A DNA stretch of 64,000 nucleotides, from positions 25,174,556 through 25,238,555 of the forward strand of contig NC_053402.1 in NCBI RefSeq assembly GCF_016859285.1, written 5' to 3'. Below the pieces are notes generated by a model. That model was not told the DNA's origin, made no database searches, and worked only from the letters and a program-made list of their open reading frames with translations. This DNA comes from Xiphias gladius. Its lineage: Eukaryota > Chordata > Actinopteri > Istiophoriformes > Xiphiidae. This document shows, in pieces, positions 34,601 through 46,804 of this stretch (position 1 is the first letter of the stretch; every line of letters starts with the position of its first letter). Both the position numbers and the translations under genes were made by a program.

Positions 34601-35777
34601 AAGTCCAACCACAGTGGTTTTCTTTCAAACGCCACCAGGTTATGACGTTTATGAAAAGGGTTGAAGTACAGTAACCTTTTTATTTTAGGAGCATTTATTT
34701 CAGGCTTGTGCACAAAAATGGGGGGGGGCATAAATCACCACTGGTCAAAGAAAGTGAGTATTTAAAAAGTCAATAATCTAATTCAATCCATCAAGTACAG
34801 TGAGAAATAAAAACACAGAAGTGTTAATAATAGAAATGACAAACAGTAAGGTGTCGTCTACATACATGCTGATTTATGAGCAGTTTTAAAACAGACATTT
34901 TTTTCTTTCGTTTTGTTGTTTTTATAGTCTGAGGAGCTCAATAAGGAAGTCGCCGTGAGCACCGAGTCTCTCCAGTCATCACGCTCCGAGGTCACAGAGG
35001 TCAAACGCTCGCTGCAGGGTCTGGAGATCGAGCTCCAAGCACAGCTCAGCATGGTGGGTTTCTACCTTTCCTTGGTCCTTTTTAATTTTGAAGCAACAGA
35101 GTCTGTACATCTCCTGACACTGTGTTTTCCCCCCGTTAGAAAGCGTCTCTGGAAGGATCCCTCGCCGACACCCAGAACAGGTATGGCGCCAAGCTGACAG
35201 GTTACCAGAGGCAGGTGTCCGCCCTGGAAGACCAGCTGGCTCAGCTGAGAGCCGACCTGGAGCGTCAGGGGCACGAGTACCAGATGCTGCTGGACACCAA
35301 GACCAGGCTGGAGATGGAGATCGCCGAGTACAGGAGGCTGCTGGACGGAGAGCTGTTGAGGTGAGTTGACCAGTCCATACTGGGATAATACTGGGATACA
35401 TCAGATGTCAGATGTCAACAGGTCGGCATTGTCTTGAGACGAGATGAGACAGATGAGACAGTCAAACAGCGGCAGCCGTCAACCGTCTCTAAAATACATT
35501 TAGACAAAGGCATCATAAAAAGATAATTTAGGACACTTAAAAAGATTTGTGTTCAAATAATTAAATGTAAATAAGAGTATAACAGTTTCACAGCTGACAG
35601 CAGCCTGAAGTACCAGCACCGTAAGAAGCTTCTTTAGCCTGCTGAGTTAACAGGAGTCTTGTTTCTGTGTTTTCCTGCAGCCCCTTGAAGTCCACTACGA
35701 CTCGCAAAGTGCTGATTGTCACCAAAGAGGTCGTGGATGGTGAAGAGGTCAGCTCCAAGACTGAGGAGACAAACTGA
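31621..35777 (+). CDS. Keratin B: type I cytoskeletal keratin, complete, 413 aa
   Basis: Seen: seven exons at 31621-32016, 32695-32777, 33536-33692, 33974-34135, 34928-35053, 35140-35360 and 35681-35777, with the exact 83/157/162/126/221 pattern. The head is short, about 70 residues, with an Ala/Gly run. The rod starts [16 protein letters not shown] and ends [10 protein letters not shown]. The tail is short, without the Thr-Ser repeat, and carries [14 protein letters not shown]. The frame is open upstream to 31447, but the ATG at 31621 was chosen for its good context (CCACC ATG), its distance from the TATA-like box and because it opens a normal keratin head. Known role: heterodimer with a type II keratin. 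AATAAA follows at 35827-35832. It shares sequence patches with exon 4 of D and exon 6 of A, and is the closest match to the decayed keratin C. Confidence 0.95.
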
Positions 35778-35826
35778 GACAACAAACATCTGTCGACACG
35801 ATGCCAACCGTTCTCAGAAATACACA

Positions 35827-35832
35827 AATAAA
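35827..35832 (+). terminator. Polyadenylation signal of keratin B
   Basis: AATAAA 50 bp after the keratin B stop codon, followed by a GT-rich stretch (TTTGTGTGTGTGTG). Confidence 0.85.
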
Positions 35833-36950
35833 ACACTTCTGATGAACCGAGATCTTTGTGTGTGTGTGTTAGTATCTGTTCTCTTTGATATCGTTATCAT
35901 ATTATTCTATATAACTTCCTCAAACACTGTCCGGGGCCTTTCTTTCCAATTCCCTCTGTCTGATCAGTATAACCGGTCAGATTTTTTGATCCACTCCCGT
36001 TTGCCGCGTTTAAGTTACTGCATTACGCTGTTAATACAAACTCAAGGCTCCCTGTTACCGTTTCAAACTAAAAGCCGCCCAGTGTTTCAGTGGACAGGAA
36101 CCCTTCATTTATTCACAGGGATTTTATTGTGAGACATGGTACGTTGTTCGCTACTACCGGCTACAGATGGCTGAGACATTGACAGGCATACACCCACAAT
36201 ACCCTAGACGAGTGATCCAGAACAACACAGCCTTGAAAATGTCATGATTCCAATGCTGAATTTATTAAAGCCGTAGAAATGTATACGACAGGCGCCAGGA
36301 GGTTATCCAGCCTTGGTTTTTCGCCCGCCTGTATTTGTGGCCCGGCCTTTATTCGTTTGTGTCAGAGACCTGGCTTTTAATTGACTGCCGGTTTTTGTTT
36401 GAAGAAATGCTGGTTATATGTTATTATCCTGTGTGTGTGACCTAGTCGGGACACTGAGGCCTTGATCTTTAAAACTGGGGCTGTCTTTAAATTTGAAATC
36501 TCTTAGGACAGAAAACTCAACCCCCAGGGTCTAGATCCAGCGCTCTTTGGGTTCAGCTCAGGTTTTCCTGAGGCCGGCTCACTTTTACCTGGGGTAGATC
36601 GCCATATTAATCTGGATCCAAATCTGTCGACAGCCCGACCACTAACCACCGATCAGACCACAGACCTGAGTCATCATTTCAGCAGGATCCCGACAGGGAC
36701 AAAAGTACTGACTTCACAATAAAGAGCAAATATTTGTCTGGGTCAGTTCACTGTTCCAGTCTTTCCATGTGTCACCCTGGTTTTGAAACAGAGCTTCTAA
36801 CAAACACAGGGAGAGTTTTTACCACTGAATAACTACATCGTTATGGTTAGAGCTGCATTTTGCGTCGATGCTTTTACTCCGATTCAATCACTGCAGCTCA
36901 GAACAACACGAGGAGACTTTGATGAATAGAAAAACGTTAAACACTAATTA

Positions 36951-37270
36951 TGATGTGTGCAAAAGTTTGGGCCCCCTACTAAGTCAGTACTCAGTGACGC
37001 CCCCCTCTGGCAGATACCACAGCCTGCAGACACTCTGTGTAGCAGCTCAGTGTCTTTCTGGTCCCGAATGGTGGGTTCTCAGCCTCCTCCTGCAGATCGC
37101 TTCAGGCTCTGTGATGTTTCAGTCTGTCCTGCTCACACAGCAGCTTTAACATCTGCCCACAGATGTTAAGTGATGTCCCCCCCCCCCCCCGCCAAAGACT
37201 AGTGCGTGCTCCACATATCTGGAGCCCCGGCCACGGAAATGTTTCTGTACAACGCCACCGCTGGTCAAAA
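36951..37270. mobile_element. Tc1/mariner-like remnant
   Basis: Begins with GTGTGCAAAAGTTTGGGCCC, which resembles the terminal repeat of a common fish Tc1/mariner family (family knowledge). A degenerate stretch with CACAGCCTGCAGACACTCTGTG follows. No transposase and no right end seen. Confidence 0.45.
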
Positions 37271-37689
37271 AGCACCACATCGTCCTTTCGAGTTCCGCCA
37301 GAGGGAGCAAGATCAGACCAGAGCGTGAAGATTACACAACCATAAAACTAAACATCTATTCACCGTGAGCTGCTTTGTTAGTGCAGGAGCTACAGGATCA
37401 AGTCACTTCCAAAACTTCTCTACATGTATCTTGTAATTTACCACTTCTGCAGGGAAACACAAAGCAGTCTGACTTTTTACCTCCATTGGGCTTAACAGCT
37501 CAAATTGTGTGTGAATGGCTCTGACGCTCAGACAAATGTGTTCATCGATAGCAAAAGAAATACACATGATAAAATTCACCTTTAAAACAGAGGAATAAAA
37601 TCAATACACGGGGGCATGAATTAAGCCGACGGAGCTCTTGGCTCATGGCGTTAGACTGTAGTAATAATATATTGCATTTCCTTCAAATA

Positions 37690-37960
37690 CAGTCAAGATC
37701 AGAAGTACTTTGGACAGTTACACGGGTTTTTTTTGTTCTTCAGGCTCTGAGCTTCAAGCACATTCACTCTGAAATAAAATAATGGAAACTACATCAAAGA
37801 GCCAGGTCTCAGCTTTAATTTGAGCAGGTTTACAGGAACGTGGAAAGAACCGTGTCGGAGGAACAGCCCTTTAAACACACAGCGCCCAAATTTGAGCTGC
37901 TTCTGTGAAGAAAAGTCGCTGTAAATCTAAGGCGCTAAGTTGACAACGCATTGGTAACTT
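37690..37960. mobile_element. Degenerate copy of the Tc1-like element found at 61181
   Basis: Shares in order AGTACTTTGGACAG, CTCAGCTTTAATTTGAGCAGG and GGAGGAACAGCCCTTT with the end at 61181-61340 (AGTATTTGGACAG, TTCAGCTTTAATTCAAG, GGAATCACAGCCCTTT). No coding sequence is left. Confidence 0.55.
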
Positions 37961-40439
37961 CATGAGGAAAAATGAGTGTTTTCAGCAGAGACCAAACTTT
38001 ATCCTGAAAATGCAGAACCTAAAACGTTTTTGGACTTTTTATTTGTAGCTTCGCAGCGACGTTCACACCTGAAACTACCTCTGATGGGATTTTGAACAAA
38101 GCGTTTCATCCTTACTGAGTTCCCTGAGGCCGCTGAGCCAGCGAGTCTGGTCTGGTCATCACAGTCCAGCGACACTGAAGTGCCGTTAAAAATTCGGCCT
38201 GAAGTGATCTGAACCCGTCAGACGGGCTCATTAAACCCCAGCTCAAATTTTCTGCTTTCACCCCGTCAGCCCTGCTGGTAGTCAGCCAATCTGGCCACTC
38301 TCTAAGTGGAGCGAGGACTTTTGCGTGACGTGACTGGATGGTCTTGCTGAAAAACGACGTAGCAACAGTGCTGCTCCTCAGGACCAAAAGGAACTCTGGC
38401 GTAACCCCTCTGCATTTTGTGGCAGTGCTGTGGTCGTGTCTGTGAGGAGCTCACTTAGCTCACAAGCAGAGGAATTTTCTCAGCGTATAGACTTTTCTCT
38501 GGAGGGCGGAGAGTGTGAATTAAACCTAAACTGTCTACATTTACACGAATTACAAACCTCCTGACTCCTTCCGTTCTTCAGCGTCTCTGTGGACAGACCT
38601 GTGGGCTCCGAGGTGTCCGAGGGCCGACTGGATGTCTGCACCTCGGGGCTCCGCGTGGACTGACGGAACCGGTCCATCAGGCGAAGCCTGTCCAAACAGC
38701 TGTCTGGCCCCTCTGAGGCATCACCTGGAGGAACAGCCCCCTCACCTGCTCAATTCAGATCGGCTTTCTCTCTGGGCCCCTGGGGCAGCACTGCCCCCCG
38801 GCATGTTTGGCATCCGCATCTCCAAGGCACCCTACTCCTTCTCCTCCGCCGGTGCTGCCGGCGCTGCCCTAAACGTGGCCGACAACATCGACATCGCTGG
38901 CAGTGAGAAGGCCACCATGCAGAACCTCAACGACCGCCTGGCCTCCTACCTGGAGAAGCTGCGCTCGCTGGAGAAGGCCAACGCCAAGCTAGAGATGAAG
39001 ATCAGGCAGTTCCTGGGGAGCAGGGCCAGGCCGGAGGGTCACAACTTCACCGGCTTCAACATACGCATCAAAAAACTACATGAACAGGTGAGAACGCAAA
39101 CACAGAGGAACAGCAGGAAGCTGGGGGCTTCTTTACCCTGAATTCAACCTCCCAGGCAGCTTAGCCTCGCGGGCAGGCCTCAACACGCTCCACCAATCAT
39201 CTGCTTCGGGTTAAAATCCTAAAACCAGGACTAGAGATACAGTTACAGAGTCAAGTCTTTCCTTAGTCACAATTCTAAGAATCTGATCAGAGTTTATTTG
39301 CACAGGAAAACCTGAAAACTAAAAAAGAAAAAAGAAAATGTAAACAAAACAGGAAAAATCACTGGACACAATCCATCACTGGAAGACAAAAAAAAAAAAA
39401 AAAACAGACAAGGACTGTGGTGGTGAGATAAAAAATAATAAACTAAAGGCACCTCACCAAATAAATTAATAAATAAGGCCGTTAGGCAACTAAGCTTAGA
39501 TTTGATTAATGAGGAAACAAAAAGTAACTAAAATGTACTTTAATTCCCATTTACAACCTGCACTCGCACATATTCAGACCAAATATCTTAAATAATAAAC
39601 TAAAGTAAAAAGGGAATTTTCTGATTTTCTAAAACGCTCAAAAAATTGTACAGAGTTTGGTTGGTGGCTGGTCAGAGGTTTGTCAGCTGGGTGGGGTTGT
39701 GCAGGAGGAGTTTGCTGACTCGTGACTTCTGTGTTTTTGAAACCCTGACCGCGGCGTTTAGGTCGCCTGATCTGCCTGTAAGGCCGAACTCAGGGAGAAA
39801 AAGCTGGAAATCAATTGAATGGATTGATTTAAAGCTCAGGGAGAGAAATTTACTAGTCAGGTTAAGAAAAAATAACTAAGAATAAAGAGTTCACGTGAGC
39901 TTTCAACGTGAACAGGAGTGACTTAAAAAGTCATCATCATTTATACATTTGAACATTTCATAAAGCTGCTTATTTACTGTGTTACTTTATTCGTGAATCT
40001 AAGTCCAAAGCCTGGATAAACGTCAGTTAATTAGATGAATTAGACGGATAATGTTTGGTTGAACTCAACTTTTACAATGAAAACTGTGGAAATGTTTTGT
40101 AAAGTCTCGGGTTTGTAATAAAGGACAGAAGCAGGTGACTGTTAATCCCCTTGAAAAGGTTCAGTTTCGTCTGTTTAAATGTCGTTTGTTTGTTTCTTTG
40201 TCAGTAAATATGTGTTGTGAATATTTGCAGTAGATGATGTTTGACTTGCAAAACCTATTTCAACACCAGAGGACGAGGAGAGATGAGAGTTTCAAGTAGA
40301 GGAACCGGTCTGTTGATGCAGCAGGTGGCGCTGGGGGGTGTCAGGTGCGGACGGGTAGCGTCACCTGAGTGTGATGAAACACGAGTCTGACAGGCTGCAG
40401 AGTTTCTGTACAACTCAAATACTGTTCAGTTTAAGTTTT

Positions 40440-40760
40440 ACTACTCTTTGTTTTTAATTAGTTTTTAGTTTTTGTTTTTACGTTATTTAAGTTTGAAGAT
40501 GTATTCATTTTAAATCTAAAAATGTTTTTGAATTAAAAACATTTTTTTTAAAGTTTTAATTTGATTAATTTTTGATATTAGTTTTATTATTAATTCAGTA
40601 TTTTATTTTAATATTTTATAACTGTTTTTTTTTAGTTTCTCATATAAGTTTCTAAATTTGATTTTGAAATGTTTTTAGAGTTATTTTTTAGGTTATTTAA
40701 TTACTTACCTTTTTTTTCCACTTTCGTCTTTTTTACATTTTATAAGTTTTCGTTTTCAAA
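40440..40760 (+). repeat. T-rich low-complexity stretch in keratin C
   Basis: Repeated TTTTAGTTTT and TTTTATAA-like words. The same kind of sequence recurs at about 41695-42015, in the interval where exon 5 should lie. Confidence 0.6.
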
Positions 40761-41694
40761 CTTTGCACTCAGTAAATTAAAGGTAATTTAAACCTTTATA
40801 CAAAATGTATGTTTAGAATTTAAGATTAAATGACTTAAAGTGGTAAAACATAGCAGAGGTTTGACCTCAGGGAAATGAAAACACAACATAATCATTTACA
40901 AAGACCGGTTCAAAATTAAAAAACTTTATACTTGTGATTTGCTGGTTTTGGGGGCCACCTGGTGGCCAGGAGGCTCCAAGCAGCCACTTAACTCATTTAT
41001 CTCTCAGGCTGACTCTTGTTTCCCATGTTCAAAGAGGAAAATTAAGCCCGAATGAGATCCGACGAAGCCTTTTAGAGTTTACTCTTCTTTCCTCTGCTCA
41101 GATCAACGTCGCTGCTCTTGTCAACGCCAGACTGGCCACCGACGACTTCAGGGTCAAGTGAGCGAGGACGAGAAGCGTGCCATCATCTGATTTCACTTCT
41201 GTGAGCGTGGTCTTCCCAGTCCTTTCAAGATTTGGAGCAGTTGCGGGCTAATTTTCGTGACTTTCCAGGCACGACAACGAGCTGGCCATGCGTCGGTCTG
41301 AGGAAGGTCCTGGGTGAGCTGAGTCTGAGCCGGGCCGACCTGGAGATGCAGGTGGAGAGTCTGAAGGCCGAGCTGATCCAGCTGGAGAGGAACCACGAGG
41401 AGGTGAGACGGATGAGACCAGAGGAGATCGAACCTAACGCTGAGACGGATAAAGACTCAGGGGTGTGACCGGTGTCCTCCTCCCGCAGGACCTGCTGGCT
41501 CTGCGGAGGTGGACGCCGCTCCTCAGGAGGATCTGTCCGCCGTCATGGCCGGAATCAGAGGCCTCCAAGAACCGCAGACACCTGGAGTCCTGGTTCCAGG
41601 CCAAGGTGAGACCACCAAGACCCTGTCCCTGCTCTGAATGTGGTCACTGCTGCCCCCTACAGACCCAGACCGCCCTCTTTTTTTAACTTAAAAC

Positions 41695-42015
41695 GGTTCT
41701 GGTTTTTTATTCATTTATGAGTTTTGTAACTTTTTAGTTGTTTTTCAGTTCTTTGAATTTTAGTTTATAAGATTTATACATTTTTTCTTTTATTCTTTTA
41801 TTTAGTTTTATAATTTTTGGATTTTATAAGTTGAACTTTTTAATGTTTTATACCTTTTCATTTGTTTTTTTTAGTTTTACGAGTCGTAGTTTGTATGTTT
41901 ATAACTTCTTTTATTTAGAAGCTTTACCTTTGAAGTTTTGAACTTTTAGAACATTCATTTTCAGTTTTATAACTTTTCATTTTTAAGTGTTTAACGTTTA
42001 CCTTTTTAAAGTTTT
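41695..42015 (+). repeat. T-rich low-complexity stretch between exons 4 and 6 of keratin C
   Basis: Words such as AGTTTTATAACTTTT and GAACTTTTAGAAC recur irregularly. No keratin exon 5 sequence is visible here. Confidence 0.6.
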
Positions 42016-42270
42016 AGTTTCTTAGTTATTCACTTTGGCTGCAAATAAATATTTCCATTATCGCTTAAACTGCTGTTTATTTTCTCACTTTATCATTTGG
42101 TTTCTAAAATGTCCAAAAAAACCAAAAACAAATAGTGAAAATGGTGAATATTGAAAAGTCCCCGGACGTCTCGTTTGATCCGACCACTAGAACAAAAGTC
42201 CAAGATATTCAGCCGAATGTCACATGAGACAATCAAAGGCGGCAAATCTTCAGGTTTGTTGTTTCTGTTG
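42015..42270. mobile_element. Interspersed repeat, family Q (copy 2)
   Basis: Contains GGCTGCAAATAAATATTTCCATTATCG and AAATGTCCAAAAAAACC-like words shared in character with the other family Q copies. Degenerate, so assignment is tentative. Confidence 0.35.
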
Positions 42271-42817
42271 AAGTAGACCGGTGGTTACGATGTGTATCCT
42301 AAAATAGACCAGATTCAATTCTGGGACACTGTCAACATTATTATGATTCTTATTATTGATTGTGATTATTATTATAGCCCCCCGCCCCGAACAGAAAGGG
42401 GCTTCAGAGGGGACCAACAGCCGCTACGCCAACATGCTGGGAGGTTACCAGAGGCAGGTGGGGGGTCCGGAGGGGCAGCTGGCCCGGCTGAGGGCCGACC
42501 TGGAGGGCCGGGGGATCCCGTACACAGACCTGCTGCACGTCAAGACCAGACTGGAGCTGGAGATCGCCGAGTACAGGAGGCTGCTGGACGGAGAGACGGT
42601 CGAGGTGCGTTTGAGATGAAATCTTTCACACACGTTGAAGGTAAAGGTGAATCACAGCAGCCAACCGGTTCCACTGAGCCTGTTTTTGGCTGTTTTACTG
42701 AAGTAAGGAAAAAAAGGAAAAAACACACATTTCCAAAGTTTTGAGATACCAAGTCAAAACAGAGTTACTAGGGAGTGTTTGCACTTTGGAGTTTTGAGGA
42801 TGCTTCTCAGCTGGGAG

Positions 42818-43272
42818 ACGGTGAAAGTATATTTACTCCACTACGTTACTTCAGTACAGGTTTCAGCTGATGGTACTACTTGTGTATTTCTACTCCATTG
42901 CATTCATCTGACACTCATAGTTAATATCACTTTTCAGATCAAGATATTACATGTAAAACACATGATAAACTTAAAGAATATGATGCAGAGCTTCACTGTT
43001 AAACTACACATTGGTGTATAAAGTGCATATATCAACAAAGTACAACGTTAGGCAATAATATCCATTAATACAAGGTATTACTGTAATATATCAGTCTGAA
43101 AGGAGAATCTCTACTCTATTGGTAGTTTTATTTTTCACAATTCAAGTGGATTTTACTTTTAAAATTCTCCGGCTTCACCTAATTTCTAAATGCCAGACTT
43201 TTACTTGTGATGGAGTATTTTTAGAGGATTTTTACTTGATCAAAGAGTCTAAATACTTCCACCTCCACCGCT
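42818..43272. mobile_element. Palindromic interspersed repeat, family P (copy 3, in keratin C intron 6)
   Basis: Starts TATTTACTCCACTACG and ends TCTAAATACTTCCACC. It contains GACTTTTACTTGTGATGGAG, the same block as the hairpin arm at 30161. Non-coding. Confidence 0.6.
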
Positions 43273-44924
43273 AACTTTAGAGCTACTCCCTTCGTGCCCA
43301 GTGTGACAGACGGTAGGACGAGGGTTTCCTTCGGGAGGGGGCACAGAGTACGTAAATGTAGTGGCGACAAAATTGTCACTTTTTCATACAAATGGGTACA
43401 AATCGCCCAGAACATCAGGTTCGATAAAAGCCGGTCATGACACTAAATAATGTAACCTATCAAATCAAAAGGCCTTTTATAGCTTTAGGAGCTTTTTTGA
43501 ATGTTCAGAATATTCAAAATCTCAGGCCGTTCGGTACGAGGGAAAGGAACCCGGGTTGAACGAAAATACTAAATGCTCTGATTTCGTTTTTCTCTTTTTT
43601 GGTCCTGTGTTTCTGCAGCACCGTCGTCACCACCACCAAGACCAACCGGGTGGTGACCGTCGCGCAAGAAGTCGACTCCTCCGGAAACGTGGTGTCCACC
43701 AGCACCAGTTGGACCAAAAATCCAGCCAGCCGCACCTCCGACCGGTCCCGGTCTGAGCCGGCGGAGGGTCCACGGAATAAAAATGAAGTCTGACGTCGTT
43801 TCTGTGGCTCGTGCGCTTTCATCTCGCCGACAGATCAGCTGTTGACCGGTTCATCTGAGAGAGAGACCAGACAGCGGGAAGGATGACACAAAAAAAAGAA
43901 GAGAAGAGAGGAAAATATCAATAAAATTAAATCATGACACAATAAATATACTGATAATTACTGAAGAAACTAAGAAAAAAGAAGACAAAAGGAACAAAAA
44001 TGAAAAATAACATAAAACAATAGTTTTAAAAGGACAAATAAATTAAAAATCAAGTATAACTATGTTCAAATTCAAATGAAGACTTTTTGTATTAATGTGT
44101 CAGGAGAGCACATGTAGAAAAGCTTCTCCTCAATAAGATGTTTTCGCCTGTAAAACTACCTGAGCTCTGCCGTTTCCGTCACTAGATGGTGACCAGTGTC
44201 ATCAGGTCACCGCCACCGGGTCAGGGTCGACGCGTTGTGCTGGTGAGGACTGATCTCACCTGGCAGACGCCAGAAACTGCAGCTCTGACGTTCTTGTGCT
44301 CCAGGACACAGAAAGTCCACCGTAAACCAGGTGGAGGCTGCGGTGCTGCTGGTGGGCAGAGCCACTTCATTAAAAAGATTCAGTGATTGTCTCCGTCCCA
44401 CGTGTCCAGTGTACATACATTTACTCCTCGCAACATCCTACCTCTACTCAAACCAGGATCACCAGCAGGGACGGTTCAGCTACTGCCCAGGGCCCCCAGG
44501 AGCCCCGGCTTTACTCCATAGTATCTGGGTCTACGTCATTTCATTGATCACGGATTTATCAGAAGCGGGTGCCACTTAAGTACCATATCACCTGTAACAG
44601 GTCCTCCTTCCACCATCACGTGGCCCCGGTCCGGTAGAGGGACTCAAAACCTAGTTTCAAGACCTGAACTGTTTATTGGATATGTTCCTGTGAAGTTTCG
44701 TCTTATTACCTTTCTTTACTTTTAGGAAACTTCGGGTAAAGTCGCATTATTCCACCTCAGGAGAACTCTGAGGCTGTAACCGACACTTGGTTTCATCGTC
44801 AATACATCTGATTGAACTGATTGTCCAGTGAAAAATATCCGTCATCATTCGCTGATGATAAATTGAGCATATTCTAATAAAAACGCACAGATGCTGTGTT
44901 CACCGTCATAGAAAAGTAACAAAT

Positions 44925-45440
44925 TAAAGAAGCTTAGAATTTAAGAAGCTGATACCAGTGAACTTTTGGCATTTTTGCTTAAAAAATGACCCAGATGTTG
45001 AATCAGTTATCAAAGTTGTCGCCAATCAATTTCCTGTCAATTGATTAATCAACTAGTCATTTCAGCTCCGGAGTGCTGGTTGGTTTCTGGGGTCAGTTTG
45101 TTATAAATTCAAGTACATAAAAGTACAGCGGAAACGATCAGTTGATTGGCAAAAAAATAATTGGCTACTATTTTAAATCATGTAATTTTTCATGTAAAGA
45201 TGTCAAACATTTCCTGTTCCAGCTTCTCAAATGTGAGGATTTGCTGTTTTTCCTTTTAAATCTTTTAATTTCAAATTTTAAGTTTTAAATAAATCCGAGG
45301 TCTGGACAAAACAAACAACGCGAACGTGTCGGTTTGGGCTCTGATTGGCTGTGATGGCTTTTCTCGCGGTTTTCAATCGATCACTTCATTAATCCAGAAT
45401 GAAAATAATAAATAATTAGTTGCAGTCCAATACAAAATGG
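44925..45440. mobile_element. Interspersed repeat, family Q (two adjacent copies)
   Basis: At 44925-45075: TTTTTGCTTAAAAAATGAC, AATCAGTTATCAAAG and TGATTAATCAACTAGTCATTTCAGCTCC. At 45125-45440: CCAGCTTCTCAAATGTGAGG, then AATAATTAGTTGCAGTCC, the same words as at 1170-1370. Confidence 0.5.
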
Positions 45441-45565
45441 CTAAAAATGACCTCCACCTCAACCGACGACAACAGTAAAATGTTGCCTTAATATTAATGC
45501 ATGGGTACTAATGCTCTATTGATATAATATATGACAGTAAAACAGTCACAGAGGCTGTTCTGCAT

Positions 45566-45733
45566 GAAGCACTTTTACTTTTCATACTTTAAGTACATTT
45601 TTCTGATTATACTCCTGCGCTGTTTCTTAAGTGCCATTTGCAACGCAGGACTTTTACTTCCAGAGGAGTAGTTTTGCCGTAGAATATTGGTGAATCTACT
45701 TAGATGAAGACCTGAAAACTCCTCCAACGCTGC
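45566..45733. mobile_element. Palindromic interspersed repeat, family P (copy 4)
   Basis: Contains TTTAAGTACATTTTTCTGAT, then GGACTTTTACTTCCAGAGGAG and TACTTAGATGAAGACCTGAA, which follow the family P layout. Non-coding. Confidence 0.5.
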
Positions 45734-45949
45734 TCATTTCATCCCAGTTCTCTCTTTTTATTTCCTCCATATTTTTCACGGAGTTTCTTTAAATGAGTGA
45801 AACAGCGCCCCTCTGAGTTGTAACTCCCGGTAAACGTCGGCCAGCGTGTGCGGTCAGAAGTGGAATAACACCCTCACCGATGTCTACCGACGTCTACCGA
45901 GGGCTGCCGAAGTCTACCGAGGCGCATCCAGGTGAGGCGATTTAGAGGT

Positions 45950-46282
45950 TGATTAAAAAGTATCAGCCAATCAGAAGCGGTGAATGCCGCGGCGGAGGAG
46001 AAGGTCCGGGGTGAGCCGCGAAGCCAGGCCAGGCCAGGCCAGGCCAGGCCAGGCCGAGCCGAGCCGAGCCGAGCCGAGCCGAGCCAGGCGTCATTTAAAC
46101 GAAATAACGGACGCAGCTAGCTTGTCGGCGCGCTCGTCCCGAGGCCAGTTAGCAGGGATGGCGCTCCGACGATAAACAAACAAAATGGCGTCGAGGCAGC
46201 TGAGTGGGACACGGCCATTACCCGGATGTTGACCAATTCACCCCAGAGGAACTTAGAGGACAGTCTTCGCCCTCAGAATAAC
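45950..46282 (+). promoter_or_regulatory. CpG-rich promoter with YY1 motif and a spliced first exon
   Basis: Dense CG dinucleotides span about 45975-46260. CAAAATGGCGTC at about 46180 matches the YY1 core (AAnATGGCG) typical of TATA-less housekeeping promoters close to the start site. A consensus donor GTGAGT begins at 46283. Within the exon, ATG at 46226 opens 19 codons that reach the donor in phase 0, while the ATG inside the YY1 motif opens only a short frame. The downstream gene was not identified. Confidence 0.5.
46023..46088 (+). repeat. Compound pentanucleotide repeat (AGGCC)n(GAGCC)n
   Basis: About six AGGCC units switch directly to about six GAGCC units. It lies in a CpG-rich region just upstream of a likely transcription start. 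Confidence 0.9.
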
Positions 46283-46804
46283 GTGAGTTAAGGCCCTTTT
46301 TTGTTTTATATGTTTTAGCCTACGTCTGTGTCTTTGCTCAGAGTTTGTGTCGCCTTTGAATGTCTCTTTGTGTCTGTGTGTCCCCTGTCTGCCGTCTTCT
46401 TGCGGATGTGACGGCGGCTACATCCGGCCTCTGCTCTTCGCCTTGACCCCGAATTTCCCCGGTTTTCTTTCTCTTTTTTTTGCATTCGTTCCGTCGTCTA
46501 ACGGATTTTGTGTGATGAGTGGATGAGCAGGTGTAGATAACGTCCGCCGGCTGCTTGTGAGAATTGTGTCGTTCTTGTTGTGTCTGTATAATGAGTCAAG
46601 TGCTTTAATAATTGAACCAGCTTTAGCTAAAAACAACTGAAATTAGCACTGATAATTAACACTGGGGTATTTTATATATATACCTAACTAATAAGAGGAG
46701 TGTGCAAGTCATGTACTTGAATTTGTTACTGAAACTTTCAAGTATTCAGTGCTGTTCTGTACCTATATCAGAGTAAAAACTGTTTTTGTAAAATGACTTG
46801 AGAT

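Larger units (their letters stand above)
35840..38630. other. Intergenic stretch between keratins B and C
   Basis: No supported gene. It holds two transposon remnants, listed separately, and a short poly-C run at about 37177-37191. Remaining open frames are short and without context. Confidence 0.45.
38803..43793 (+). pseudogene. Keratin C: decayed type I keratin gene
   Basis: Seen: keratin exon 1 at about 38803-39087 ([15 protein letters not shown] present, head nearly absent), exon 2 at 41102-41157 (56 bp instead of 83), exon 3 at 41269-41402 (134 instead of 157), exon 4 at 41489-41605 (117 instead of 162), exon 6 at 42395-42604 and exon 7 at 43619-43793. Compared with neighbours, exon 2 lost 27 bp, exon 3 lost 23 bp, exon 4 lost 28 and 17 bp and exon 6 about 12 bp. 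The exon 3 loss shifts the frame and gives TGA at 41315-41317. Exon 5 was not found between 41606 and 42394. The exon 6 donor is out of phase with exon 7. No TATA box was seen upstream. The tail frame (VAQEVDSSGNVVS) is still open, so decay looks fairly recent. Most like keratin B. Several deletions of similar size could also reflect assembly error. Confidence 0.8.
43794..45830. other. Intergenic stretch after keratin C
   Basis: No supported gene. It contains several copies of interspersed repeat families, listed separately, and A-rich sequence at 43890-44060. Confidence 0.45.

Noticed and set aside
38632-38802. Upstream in-frame extension of keratin C exon 1
   Set aside because: The residues do not resemble a keratin head. 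Similarity to paralogs starts around 38800, so the extension is probably chance.
38803-43793. Keratin C as a functional gene with alternative splicing
   Set aside because: The frame breaks in exon 3 with a nearby stop, exon 5 is not found and the exon 6 to 7 phase does not match.
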